From: Mycobacterium sp. D16Q14
GTDB taxonomy: Bacteria; Actinomycetota; Actinomycetes; Mycobacteriales; Mycobacteriaceae
Assembly: GCA_002013415.1 (NCBI GenBank)
Contig: MAEX01000024.1
Coordinates: 1 to 64,000, forward strand
DNA: 64,000 nt
Direction of reading: 5' to 3'
Shown here: positions 43,087 to 51,664 of the stretch, in pieces
Numbering within the stretch: the stretch's first letter is position 1
How the letters are laid out: each line of letters opens with the position of its first letter
Made by a program: the position numbers and the translations under genes
The notes under the pieces: generated by a model
Databases searched by the model: none
The model's input: only the letters and a program-made list of their open reading frames with translations
Told to the model about the DNA's origin: nothing

Positions 43087-44816
43087 CTATCGGCAACGAT
43101 ATTGATGTTCGACGGCAGGTCCTGCGCGATCGCTTCCCGATATGGCGTCCTTACACACTGTCGGACTGGCTTGATAAGTGTGTGACCGCTTTTGGGCAGA
43201 ATCCATTCGTGATCACCGACGACGTGACCATGACCTACCGTGACGTCGCGGATCAGTCCTGTTGGCTCGCGGCAGGGCTGAGAGCCCTGGGAGTATGCCC
43301 GGGCGACCGCGTGGGCATACTCATGGCCAACTATCCCGAGTTTGTCACGGTCAAGTTCGCGATAGCCCGAACGGGCGCCGTTGCGGTGCCGTTCAATTAC
43401 CTGTATCGCACTGAGGAACTAGCCCATGTCCTTGCTGATTCCGGGTGCAGCGTCCTAGTGGCGATGACGGAGTACGGCGGGCTCGACTACCAGTCGATGC
43501 TTGACAGCATTGCGCCGGGCTGGGATGAGCCGGGATTCGCTGATCGGACGCGCGGTGACGGCGCCGCACCGGCCTTGCGTCATGTGGTGCTGTTGCAGAC
43601 CGGACGTCCGTTGCGGCCGGGCACGATGGCGGTCTCGGATCTGACGTACATCGAGTGCACCGATGACGATGTGCGGCCGTCGAGGCTCAATCCGCATGGG
43701 CCGGGGGACATGCTGTACACGTCAGGCACCACCGGTTCCCCGAAAGGTGTGCTGGTTTCCCATGACGGTGTGCTTCGCACCGCGTACGCGTCCGCACTGA
43801 CCAGAGCCTACGAGGACGGCCGCCGGATTCTCTATTCGTTGCCGTGCTACCACATGTTCGGCTACGTCGAAGGCCTGCTGTCGGTGATGTACGTTGGAGG
43901 TGCGGTGGTGCTGCAGCCGACATTCAGTGCCGAAGGATACTTTCGCGGGATCGAGAAGCATTGCGCCACGGATATTCTCTGCGTTCCCACGATGGCGGTG
44001 GCGCTGCTGGAGAGCCCGAATCGGGCCAACTACGACCTCAGCACCTTGACTGCAATCCTGTGCGGCTCGGCTCCGGCGCCGATATGGCTGTGGCAACAGA
44101 TAGAGCGAGAACTTGGCGTGAGTGAGATCGTCACCGGCTACGGAATGACCGAGTGCGGGGGCGCGATGACACTGACGCTGCCGGAGGATCCGCTTGAGTT
44201 GACTTCCGAGACGGTGGGGCGTCCAAAACTGGCCGGTGCCGCCGGTATTGCCGGCACGGATGCTTTGACGAACTACCGCGTCGTGAGTCGGGACGATGGC
44301 GGTGATGTTCCCTCCGGCGCCGAAGGTGAATTGGTCTCCACCGGGCCCACCACGATGCTGGGTTACTGGAATCAGGTGGGTGAAACTGAGCGCGCGGTCC
44401 GGGCGGGGTGGCTGCATTCGGGCGACTTGGGGCGAATCCGTACCGACGGCTATCTGCAGCTCGCAGGCCGCAGTAAGGAGCTCTACAAAAGTGGTGGCGA
44501 GTTGGTCATGCCCAAGGAGATCGAGGACATGCTGGCCGGTCACGAGGGCATCAGCCAGGTGTTCGCAGTTGGTCTGCGTGATGACCGTTGGGGCGAGATC
44601 GGTTGTGTGGTGGTCGTGCCCACGCCCGGGTCGGTGATCACCGAAGAGGACGTGTTTGCGATATGTCGTGCCAGGCTGGCGCGTTTCAAGGTGCCCAAAA
44701 GAGTAGTCTTCTGTCGCGCTGAGGATCTGCCGACGACGCCCACCGGGAAGGTCCAAAAGTACCGTCTCGTGGAAGTTCTCAGTGCGGCCAGCCCGAAACA
44801 AGTCACGCAGGCGTGA
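43083..44816 (+). CDS. Acyl-CoA synthetase (FadD-like AMP-forming ligase), copy 2
   Basis: The 577-residue enzyme has YTSGTTGSPKG, GYGMTECGGAM, GRSKELYKSGGEL and TPTGKVQK. The N-terminal RFPIWRPYTLSDWLD stretch is typical of FadD-type ligases from sterol clusters, though this is from memory. It is the last gene of the long plus-strand operon and ends 14 bases inside the convergent MBL-fold gene. Confidence 0.9.
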   Translation: MTIGNDIDVRRQVLRDRFPIWRPYTLSDWLDKCVTAFGQNPFVITDDVTMTYRDVADQSCWLAAGLRALGVCPGDRVGILMANYPEFVTVKFAIARTGAVAVPFNYLYRTEELAHVLADSGCSVLVAMTEYGGLDYQSMLDSIAPGWDEPGFADRTRGDGAAPALRHVVLLQTGRPLRPGTMAVSDLTYIECTDDDVRPSRLNPHGPGDMLYTSGTTGSPKGVLVSHDGVLRTAYASALTRAYEDGRRILYSLPCYHMFGYVEGLLSVMYVGGAVVLQPTFSAEGYFRGIEKHCATDILCVPTMAVALLESPNRANYDLSTLTAILCGSAPAPIWLWQQIERELGVSEIVTGYGMTECGGAMTLTLPEDPLELTSETVGRPKLAGAAGIAGTDALTNYRVVSRDDGGDVPSGAEGELVSTGPTTMLGYWNQVGETERAVRAGWLHSGDLGRIRTDGYLQLAGRSKELYKSGGELVMPKEIEDMLAGHEGISQVFAVGLRDDRWGEIGCVVVVPTPGSVITEEDVFAICRARLARFKVPKRVVFCRAEDLPTTPTGKVQKYRLVEVLSAASPKQVTQA

Positions 44817-45825
44817 ACACCTGGCCCTCATCGGTCTCGTGAGCGGTGAGGCTGTGTTGAGCTGCCAGCAGATCCAGATGCGCGAGCACTTCCAAGACTG
44901 CCGTCATGCGGTGGACCACGTCCAGCTCGTCGAGCCGTCTCCGCCGGCGGGTCCAGCGCAGTCGCTTCGCTACTCCGTACGCGGATGATGTCTCGGCGGA
45001 GACAATCGTGGCTATGGATTCGAGCCGCTCACGATGATGATCCAGCAATTCCTGCGCCCGACTTCGTGTCCTGCCGGTGGTGGGCCCGTGTGCCGGAAGC
45101 ATCTGTGCATCCGGAAGGTCAAGAAACAGCCTCAGCGATGACATGTATGACTGCAGCGGCATGGCTTCGGGGGCACGTTCAAAGGCGATCGACGGTGTGA
45201 TGCGCGGCAGCAGGTGGTCGCCGGTGAAGACGGCTGCTCGTGCACAATCCTGAAACACGGTGTGTCCGCGCGTATGCCCGGGCGTCGACCGCGCAAGGAT
45301 GGTGGTGCTTCCACAATCGATCAGATCACCGTCGTCGATCCATCGATCCGGCGGCTCAAAGGGAACGCCCTCTTCGTAAGGTTCCCAATGCAGTGCCTCG
45401 ATATCCGCGGCCAGTCGGCCTGCGCCGGCGCGAACGAGCAGCGCGACTTGGCTTGGGTGGACGCCCTCCAGAGCAGTGAACGCCTCGATGCTGTGGCGCT
45501 CCTCTCGGCCCAGCATGAGTTCTATGCCAAACGTGTTGCGCCATTGGATGGCCAGGGAATAGTGGTCCCAGTGTTGATGGGTGACCAGGATCCTGCGCAC
45601 GTCCGAAGGCGTGGCGCCCAGCATGCGCAGCGCTGCCAGCAGCACCGTCTCCGAAGGTTCATACGCCCACCCCGGGTCGATGAGGGTGATTCCGTCCGGT
45701 GCGGTGATGACATAGGCGTTGACGGCCTTGAGGTCGGGCAGCGGCAACGGCAGCGGAACTCTGCGCACGTACTCGGAGACCTCGTGGGCAGCGTCGGTGT
45801 CTCCTGAGTGTGGCCGAGCCCCCAT
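44803..45825 (-). CDS. MBL-fold metallo-hydrolase
   Basis: The 340-residue protein starts six bases after AGGAGG. The N-terminal beta-lactamase-fold domain has the metal motif THQHWDH (about residues 80-86), STPGHTRGHTVF and FTGDHLLP. A C-terminal winged-helix-like extension (ELDVVHRMTAVLEVLAHLDLL) is typical of the lactamase-B2/LACTB2-like group. Such enzymes hydrolyse thioesters, esters or lactones; thioesterase activity would fit the setting. It overlaps the convergent ligase gene tail to tail. Its promoter side carries an AT-rich element and a palindrome shared with the MaoC gene. Confidence 0.8.
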   Translation of the reverse strand: MGARPHSGDTDAAHEVSEYVRRVPLPLPLPDLKAVNAYVITAPDGITLIDPGWAYEPSETVLLAALRMLGATPSDVRRILVTHQHWDHYSLAIQWRNTFGIELMLGREERHSIEAFTALEGVHPSQVALLVRAGAGRLAADIEALHWEPYEEGVPFEPPDRWIDDGDLIDCGSTTILARSTPGHTRGHTVFQDCARAAVFTGDHLLPRITPSIAFERAPEAMPLQSYMSSLRLFLDLPDAQMLPAHGPTTGRTRSRAQELLDHHRERLESIATIVSAETSSAYGVAKRLRWTRRRRRLDELDVVHRMTAVLEVLAHLDLLAAQHSLTAHETDEGQVFTPA

Positions 45826-45848
45826 CGGCAGCCTCCTGCAGCCCTATG

Positions 45849-45874
45849 AAAAATTAAACTTAAAATAGAAAATC
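45849..45874. promoter_or_regulatory. AT-rich recurring element between the MBL and MaoC genes
   Basis: The stretch contains AATTAAACTTAAAATAG followed by AAAATC, matching the 62733-62758 element at 18 of 26 positions without gaps by eye. It lies 24 bases upstream of the MBL-fold start and on the MaoC promoter side. Confidence 0.45.
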
Positions 45875-45876
45875 AG

Positions 45877-45891
45877 GTTAGCATGCCTAAC
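45877..45891. promoter_or_regulatory. Inverted repeat GTTAG-N5-CTAAC
   Basis: GTTAGCATGCCTAAC is a short dyad a few bases from the AT-rich element in the divergent MBL/MaoC gap. It is a possible operator or part of a composite site. Confidence 0.35.
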
Positions 45892-46004
45892 TGGTGGTGC
45901 TTTAGGGCCCGTCTGAAGTATTGAAAGCATGTTCAAAATTGAGTTTCCTCTCGTCGCTACGGGTTGGCGGCGAGGTCCTTATGTCGAGTTGAGGAGTCGT
46001 GTGC

Positions 46005-46457
46005 ATGGAGGTCTTTTCCAGCATCAGTGAGTTCGAGGGGGCCGCCGGTCGTGAGCTGGGGCCGACGGACTGGAAGCAGGTCACACAGGACAGGGTCAAT
46101 GGTTTTGCCGATGCGACCGATGACCATCAATGGATACATGTCGACCCGGATCGCGCGGCACAGGGGCCATTTGGGGGAACCATCGCGCACGGATTGCTGA
46201 CCCTGTCGCTGCTGCCCACATTCATGCATGAGCTGTACCGCGTGGAAGGGACATCCATGGCAATCAACTACGGGCTGAACAAGGTTCGCTTCATCACTCC
46301 GGTTCCGGTGGGTGGTCGGCTCCGCGCTCGCTCCCGTATCGAGCACGTGACCCGTCTAGACTCTGCGGTACAGGCAACCCTGGTCACCACCATCGAGATC
46401 GAAGATGCATCAAAGCCTGCCGCTGTAATCGAATCGATCGTGCGCTATGTCGGCTGA
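46005..46457 (+). CDS. MaoC-like (R)-specific enoyl-CoA hydratase
   Basis: The ATG at 46005 is preferred because GAGGAG lies eight bases before it (a GTG at 45999 is too close). The 150-residue hot-dog-fold protein carries the hydratase-2 motif around FADATDDHQWIHVDPDRA, with catalytic Asp and His, followed by GGTIAHGLLTLSLLP. It should hydrate a trans-2-enoyl-CoA. It opens a second plus-strand operon, overlapping the next gene by 11 bases. Confidence 0.85.
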   Translation: MEVFSSISEFEGAAGRELGPTDWKQVTQDRVNGFADATDDHQWIHVDPDRAAQGPFGGTIAHGLLTLSLLPTFMHELYRVEGTSMAINYGLNKVRFITPVPVGGRLRARSRIEHVTRLDSAVQATLVTTIEIEDASKPAAVIESIVRYVG

Positions 46458-47658
46458 CCTGTCGCGCGAGACGAAGGTTGCCGTGGCTCGGGACCTTTAC
46501 CGGACGTTGGCGGCTGGCGACCGTGAAGGATTGCAGGGGCTGCTGCACCCCGGCTTCACTGGTCATGCTGCGGAAGGTCTTCCGTTGAACATGGGCGGTG
46601 ACCATATCGGCATCGACGCTATGTGCGAGAACCTGTGGTGGCGCATTGGCAGGCACTTCAGAGCACGGGCGGTGCCGGGGGATTTTCAGCTGATGGACGA
46701 CGGCCGACTCATGGTTGCGGGCGCCTACCGTGGTTCGGCCCGAGGCAGCGGAAACCCCCTGGACGCGGCGTTCATCCACGTGCTGAAGTTCGCTTCTGAC
46801 GAACGAATCATCGCTCTTCATCAGCTGACGGACACCGCGGCTTGGCGTGCGGCGTTGGATGGGCCAGATCGGCTGCAGACCATTGATTTTCAGGTCGACT
46901 CTGGCCTGGCTACGATGTGCCTGAATCGGCCCGATGCGCGGAACGCCATTGATCTGCGAATGGCGGAAGAGACGCTGGAGGTGGCGCGTCGAGTTGCCGC
47001 GGACAACAGCATTCGTGCCGTCCTCATCTGTGGCAACGGACCGGCTCTCACCGTGGGCGGGGATATCGCATACTTTCTCGACAACAGTGCGCAAGGTCTT
47101 GGAAATCTCTCCGCGAAGATGACGGCGCCATTCCATCAGGCGTTTGACATCTTGAGCCGCATCAACGCGCCGATTGTCACCGCAGCGCAGGGGGCAGTTG
47201 CCGGTGGGGGATTGGGGTACGTGTATGCGGCCGACATCGTGGTGGCGTCCGATGACGCCAGATTTGTGACGGCCTTCTCTGGAATCGGGCTCTCCGGTGA
47301 TGGCGGTGGGACCTGGCATCTTCCGCGGCTGATCGGGCCTCGACGTGCCGCAGCGGCGTATATGCGTAACACACCTATCAGCGCGATGCAGGCCTACGAG
47401 TGGGGGCTGGTCAGCGAGGTTGTCCCTGTGGGCGATCTTCGCTCCCGTGCAACAGAATTGGCAATCGAACTGGCCAACGGCCCCACAGTGGCCTACGGGG
47501 TCATGCGGTCTCTGTTGAGAGACAGCTGGCGTAATGACCTGCCCACTCAGCTGGCGGCAGAGACGCGTGGGGTCAGACTCACCGGAGACAGTAGGGACGC
47601 GGTGAGTGCCATGCAGGCGTTTGTCAACAAGACCGTTCCCACATACGGAGGGCAGTAG
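46447..47658 (+). CDS. Fusion of a SnoaL-like (NTF2) domain with a crotonase domain
   Basis: The 403-residue protein has an N-terminal SnoaL/NTF2-like domain of about 140 residues (LYRTLAAGDREGLQGLLHPGFTG, then ADERIIALHQLTDTAAW-like FASDERIIALHQL). A complete crotonase domain follows (NRPDARNAIDLRMAEE, TVGGDIA, AVAGGGLGYVYAADIV). The crotonase lacks both hydratase Glu residues but has Asp in GLSGDGGGTWHLPR, the isomerase-type arrangement. Fusion suggests the two folds act on the same acyl-CoA or ring intermediate. Neighbours are a MaoC hydratase and an acyl-CoA dehydrogenase. Confidence 0.8.
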   Translation: MSADLSRETKVAVARDLYRTLAAGDREGLQGLLHPGFTGHAAEGLPLNMGGDHIGIDAMCENLWWRIGRHFRARAVPGDFQLMDDGRLMVAGAYRGSARGSGNPLDAAFIHVLKFASDERIIALHQLTDTAAWRAALDGPDRLQTIDFQVDSGLATMCLNRPDARNAIDLRMAEETLEVARRVAADNSIRAVLICGNGPALTVGGDIAYFLDNSAQGLGNLSAKMTAPFHQAFDILSRINAPIVTAAQGAVAGGGLGYVYAADIVVASDDARFVTAFSGIGLSGDGGGTWHLPRLIGPRRAAAAYMRNTPISAMQAYEWGLVSEVVPVGDLRSRATELAIELANGPTVAYGVMRSLLRDSWRNDLPTQLAAETRGVRLTGDSRDAVSAMQAFVNKTVPTYGGQ

Positions 47659-47662
47659 ACCC

Positions 47663-48823
47663 ATGACTAGCCTCATCCAAGACGGCGACGAGCACCGCGC
47701 CATACGGGAGAGCGTCGCTGGAATCGTCGATCGTTATGGCGCGCAGTACTTCATACAGCGCAGCCACAGTGGTGAAGGCATCGAGGAGCTGTGGAAGGAT
47801 CTCGGTGCTGCGGGGCTGCTGGGCGTCCATCTGCCTGAAGAATATGGCGGCGGGGGCGGCGGGATGAGGGAGGCCGTCGTTGTTGTCGAGGAGCTGGCAG
47901 CTCATGGGTTCCCGCTCCTCATCTGGGTCATATCGCCTGCGATCTGCGGAAACATCCTGCTGCACCATGCATCTGAAGAAATGAAGCAGCGGTGGCTCCC
48001 GGACATAGCGGCAGGCAGCCGCAAGATGGCCTTCGGGCTGACCGAACCCGATGCCGGGTCTAACAGCCACAATGTCAAGACAGTGGCGCGCAAGACCAGC
48101 AGTGGCTGGGCACTGACCGGCTCGAAGTACTACATATCCGCGGTCGATCAGTGCGACGCGATCTTGGTTGTTGCGCGCGATGGCGACCTTTCCACACCCG
48201 ATGCACCTCGACTGTCGCTGTTTGTGGTGCCCACAGACTCTCGTGGGCTGACATACCAGAAGATCGAAACGTCCATCGTTTCACCCGACAAGCAGTTCAC
48301 GGTGTTCTTGGACGAGGTCGAGCTGGGCGACGACGCCTTGATTGGACGGGCTGGCAACGGATTACGGCAGGTGTTCGATGGGCTGAACCCCGAACGTATC
48401 CTGGTGGGCGCAATCTGCGGTGGGATAGGCCGTTACGCGATAGACAAAGCATCCGATTACGCGCGTCAGCGCGTGGTGTGGTCCACACCCATCGGCGCGC
48501 ACCAGGGCGTCGCACATCCCCTGGCCGAGTCACACATCGCCGTCGAGCTCGGCCGTCTGGCGACTGCACACAGTGCCGAGCTGTTCGACACGGGTCTGTC
48601 AGCCGGAGAGGCGGCCAACATTGCCAAGTTCGCCGCGTCGGAGGCGGCGCTCGTGGCACTCGACCAAGCCATCCAGACGCACGGCGGCAACGGGCTGTCC
48701 CACGAGTACGGCCTATCGGAATTGTGGTTCGTCACAAGGCTTATGCGCACCGCACCGGTGAGCCGGGAGATGGTCCTGAATTATGTGGCCCAGACGTCGC
48801 TGGGCTTGCCTCGTTCTTACTGA
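47663..48823 (+). CDS. Acyl-CoA dehydrogenase
   Basis: The 386-residue FAD enzyme, from the ATG at 47663, has the three-domain acyl-CoA dehydrogenase layout: helical N-domain (LPEEYGGGGGGMREAVVVVEEL), beta-domain FGLTEPDAGSNSHNV (about 115-129), and helical C-domain with QTHGGNGLSHEYGLSELW. The usual catalytic Glu in a YxGTxEI segment is not evident at the C-terminus, as in some members where it sits elsewhere. It should introduce a 2,3 double bond, feeding the MaoC hydratase upstream. Confidence 0.85.
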   Translation: MTSLIQDGDEHRAIRESVAGIVDRYGAQYFIQRSHSGEGIEELWKDLGAAGLLGVHLPEEYGGGGGGMREAVVVVEELAAHGFPLLIWVISPAICGNILLHHASEEMKQRWLPDIAAGSRKMAFGLTEPDAGSNSHNVKTVARKTSSGWALTGSKYYISAVDQCDAILVVARDGDLSTPDAPRLSLFVVPTDSRGLTYQKIETSIVSPDKQFTVFLDEVELGDDALIGRAGNGLRQVFDGLNPERILVGAICGGIGRYAIDKASDYARQRVVWSTPIGAHQGVAHPLAESHIAVELGRLATAHSAELFDTGLSAGEAANIAKFAASEAALVALDQAIQTHGGNGLSHEYGLSELWFVTRLMRTAPVSREMVLNYVAQTSLGLPRSY

Positions 48824-48855
48824 GTTCCCCACAAAACATCAGGAAGAGGATCGAT

Positions 48856-50160
48856 ATGGTGACTGAACAGGATTTCGATGCAGTCGTGATTGGCGCGGGA
48901 GCGGGCGGCTTGTTCACCGCGGCGCGCCTGACGCGGCAGGGGTATCGCACACTTGTCATCGAGCGACTCGACAAAGTGGGTGGCCGCGCATCCACGGACG
49001 AGGTTGACGGCTTCAAGGTCAACAACGGTGCAATCGTCATCGAGGTCGGCGGGATCACCGAACAGACCTGTCGTGAGGTTGGTGCGCGGTTCGACATCCG
49101 TGAGCCGAAGCCCCCAATTCTTTACCGGATCGGCGGTAAGGATGTCGACGTCACGGGAGGCGGGTGGGGCTTTCTGCTGAGCAGGCTGACCCGGCAAGGA
49201 GCCAAGTTGGTCAAGGGAATTGGTGCGGCCCGCAACGATTCAGGGTTGCCGGAGGACGAGATTTCCACGGCCGAATGGGTGTCGAAGTACACGAAGAACG
49301 AGGGTGTGCACGGAATATTCCGCAACATGTGCGCGTCGGTCTTCGCAGTGGGATCTGAGGACCTGCCCGCGCGTGTCTTCCTCACCTATTTCACTCGCAA
49401 GAGTGCTTTCAAACGGTTTGGGTTCCACCCCGAGGGCACGATCGGACTGTGGCGATCCCTCGCCGAGGTCGTGGAGGAGGGAGGTGGCCAAATATGGCTT
49501 TCTGCAGCGGTGGACAAGATCCTCGTGGAGGGCGATGCCGTGACCGGTGTCGAAGCCACGCGTGACGGTGGCACCGTTCGCATCAACAGTCCGTTGGTGA
49601 TCAGTGATGTCGGGCCGGCCGCGACGGTGTCCCTGCTCGGCGAGGAGACCGTGCCTGCCGAGTATCAGGCTCTGGTCAAGAACGCCGATCGGCCGACCTC
49701 GATGATCTCGGTGAATTTCGCAAGTCGTGACCGTCTCGTCGATGTGCCCGGGATGCTCAGCTTCGCGCAGTCACGCCGGTTGGCCTACATCGCCAATTTC
49801 ACCGATCTCTGTCCGGAGATGGCTCCCCAGGGGTGGCATCTGTACGTCGGCACGGCAGTCCCCAAACCCTCGATTGGAGGTTTCGACGAGGCGACGGAGA
49901 CGGGCTACCTGTTAGACGATCTGCGCGACAACATCAGAGACTTCGACACGCGCGCACGTATTCTCAACATTGCGATCACCCGCGATGACTGGCCTCCGCA
50001 GCGTGCTGTCGCAGGGTTCGACCTCTCACACGAGACCCCATTTCGGGGACTGTGGAATGTGGGAGACGGTGTCAAGGAGTACGCCAACGGAGGCACGACC
50101 GCGTGTGCTGAGACGGCCAAGCTTGTGGTGGACAAGATCGTCTCGAGAACCGTGTCGTGA
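48856..50160 (+). CDS. CrtI/protoporphyrinogen oxidase-like FAD oxidoreductase, copy 3
   Basis: The 434-residue protein has the FAD motif VIGAGAGGLFTAARLTRQGY (residues 10-29) followed by ERLDKVGGRAST, and a C-terminal NVGDGVKEYANGGTTACAE contact. It belongs to the same broad amine-oxidase/phytoene-desaturase superfamily as the two region-1 proteins but is shorter and clearly distinct. It lies within the MaoC/acyl-CoA dehydrogenase operon, so it may desaturate or oxidise a ring or side chain of the same substrate. It is coupled to the CitE-like gene after it. Confidence 0.85.
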   Translation: MVTEQDFDAVVIGAGAGGLFTAARLTRQGYRTLVIERLDKVGGRASTDEVDGFKVNNGAIVIEVGGITEQTCREVGARFDIREPKPPILYRIGGKDVDVTGGGWGFLLSRLTRQGAKLVKGIGAARNDSGLPEDEISTAEWVSKYTKNEGVHGIFRNMCASVFAVGSEDLPARVFLTYFTRKSAFKRFGFHPEGTIGLWRSLAEVVEEGGGQIWLSAAVDKILVEGDAVTGVEATRDGGTVRINSPLVISDVGPAATVSLLGEETVPAEYQALVKNADRPTSMISVNFASRDRLVDVPGMLSFAQSRRLAYIANFTDLCPEMAPQGWHLYVGTAVPKPSIGGFDEATETGYLLDDLRDNIRDFDTRARILNIAITRDDWPPQRAVAGFDLSHETPFRGLWNVGDGVKEYANGGTTACAETAKLVVDKIVSRTVS

Positions 50161-50984
50161 TGAACGGCCTCAGGCGTCGACTGGGCTGGGCTCGCAGTCT
50201 GCTGTTCGTACCTGGAGATCGGCCTGAGCGCTACGCGAAGGCGGCCGGCAGTGGTGCCGACGCGATAGTGATCGATCTCGAGGATGCGGTGGCTCCACAC
50301 GCGAAAGATGTTGCACGCGAGGCGGCCAAAGGCTGGCTTGCCGCCGGCGAATACGCGATTGTGCGCGTCAATGGCAGCGATACCCAATGGTATGCGGAGG
50401 ATATTGCCTTGGTTGCTGCCTACGGATGTCCGGTGATGCTGCCCAAGGCGCGAGGCTCGTCACATATCTCCACAGTGTCAGCCCAGCTTCCGCCCGGGAC
50501 CGAGTTGATCGCACTCATCGAGACGGCGGCGGGAGTGTTGGCCGCTCCGGAGATATGCGCGACAGCCGGCGTGGCGAGGGTGGCATTCGGCAGCATCGAT
50601 CTCGCGGCCGAGCTCGGGATCAGTCCCGAAGCGCATGAATCATTGGCGTACGCGCGAAGCGCGCTCGTGATGTCTGCGGCAGCTGCTAGACAGGCGCCCC
50701 CGCTCGATGGCGTCACCACCGCCCTGAACGATGAGGCACTGCTGGTTTCCGATGCGGCCCGAGCGGCTCGGTGGGGGTTCGGCGGAAAGCTGTGCATCCA
50801 TCCACGTCAGGTTTCCGCGGTGAACCTACAGTTCACTCCGTCTTCGGAAGACCTCGCCTGGGCTCGTCGTGTGACGGCCGCAACGGACAGCGGTGCATCC
50901 GTCATCGCCGGGCAGATGATTGACAGACCCGTGATCGAACGCGCAGTGCGAATGCTGGAAAGACATTCGGCCTGCGGCAGGTGA
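50160..50984 (+). CDS. CitE-like HpcH/HpaI aldolase/lyase-family protein
   Basis: The ATG at 50160 overlaps the previous stop; a GTG three bases earlier is equally possible. The product of about 274 residues has the CitE/HpcH barrel signatures LLFVPGDRPERYAKA, DAIVIDLEDAV and the Glu in ALIETAAGVLAAPEI, plus GKLCIHPRQV near the end. Members cleave or hydrolyse acyl-CoA thioesters of the malyl or citramalyl type. It could release acetyl- or pyruvyl-type units from a beta-hydroxyacyl-CoA. It ends the second operon. Confidence 0.8.
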   Translation: MNGLRRRLGWARSLLFVPGDRPERYAKAAGSGADAIVIDLEDAVAPHAKDVAREAAKGWLAAGEYAIVRVNGSDTQWYAEDIALVAAYGCPVMLPKARGSSHISTVSAQLPPGTELIALIETAAGVLAAPEICATAGVARVAFGSIDLAAELGISPEAHESLAYARSALVMSAAAARQAPPLDGVTTALNDEALLVSDAARAARWGFGGKLCIHPRQVSAVNLQFTPSSEDLAWARRVTAATDSGASVIAGQMIDRPVIERAVRMLERHSACGR

Positions 50985-51121
50985 TGGGTCATATTTAAGT
51001 CAAAGTTAGATTCTCCGGCGGCGGCGCCGAATGTGCCTAGTGAAGAACGGATGAGCAACGGCGACCTGTTGTGGCGTCCAATGCCCACGCATGTAGTTTC
51101 GACAAGATGCAGGAAGTTTGC

Positions 51122-51171
51122 CGTCACACCCGGCTGTCCATAAGTTGACTTATGGACGGCCGGGTGTGACG
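51122..51171. terminator. Very long stem-loop between the CitE-like and SCP2 genes
   Basis: Two 23-base arms, differing at a single position that is a G-U pair in RNA, enclose the loop TTGA. The left arm is 51122-51144 and the right arm 51149-51171. It lies 137 bases after the CitE-like stop and about 83 bases before the SCP2 gene. There is no U-tract. It may terminate the upstream operon, or act in the 5' leader of the next. Confidence 0.6.
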
Positions 51172-51223
51172 ATGCTCATAGCAGTGCGGGGCTGCGGTAA
51201 AGGTCCAGGCGTTGGGCTGGCTA

Positions 51224-51249
51224 TAGTTTTGAATAGAAAATAAATTAAG
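51224..51249. promoter_or_regulatory. AT-rich recurring element before the SCP2 operon
   Basis: The stretch TAGTTTTGAATAGAAAATAA continues into ATTAAG and runs into the ribosome site AAGGAG. Read on the minus strand it matches the 62733-62758 element at about 18 of 26 positions without gaps. Its position suggests an operator at the start of the P450 operon. Confidence 0.45.
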
Positions 51250-51253
51250 GAGC

Positions 51254-51661
51254 ATGATGGGGTTCAGTGACTCGGCCGAAGTTGCCCGATACATCGGTGG
51301 GATCTTCGAGACCGCTTTTGATGATCCGGAGATTGGGCCCAAGCTGGTGGGAACGGGGCTGGTTGTGGCCTTCGATTTCACGGAGCCCGATGCGGTAGTG
51401 GTCATTGATATGGCTAACAAGTCTGTGCGAGAAGGGCTTGACGGCGGATCAGCGCCCAGCGCCACGATGTCTATGACCGCGGATCTCGGTAGTGCCTATT
51501 GGCAGGGCAAGGTCAATCTCCCGCTGGCGATGGCTAAGAAGAAGATCAAAGTCGAGGGTAATGTCGCTAGCCTTCTCAAACTGGCACCGCTCGGCAAGAA
51601 GCTTTATCCCTCTTATATCGCACGTCTCAAGGCAGACGGTCGCGACGACCTCTTGGTGTAG
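51254..51661 (+). CDS. SCP2 sterol-carrier-like protein
   Basis: Two adjacent ATG codons (51254 and 51257) follow AAGGAG; the second has the better spacing. The 135-residue product has the SCP2 fold pattern: VVAFDFTEPDAVVVIDM, ATMSMTADLGSAYWQGKVNLPLAMAKKKIKVEGN and LLKLAPLGKKLYPSYI. SCP2 proteins bind hydrophobic acyl chains or sterols. As the first gene of the ligase/P450 operon it probably presents the hydrophobic substrate to those enzymes. Confidence 0.8.
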   Translation: MMGFSDSAEVARYIGGIFETAFDDPEIGPKLVGTGLVVAFDFTEPDAVVVIDMANKSVREGLDGGSAPSATMSMTADLGSAYWQGKVNLPLAMAKKKIKVEGNVASLLKLAPLGKKLYPSYIARLKADGRDDLLV

Positions 51662-51664
51662 TTC

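Noticed and set aside
46384..47703. Minus-strand open frame of about 439 codons opposite the SnoaL-crotonase gene
   Set aside because: It has no motif and lies wholly opposite a recognisable fusion protein.
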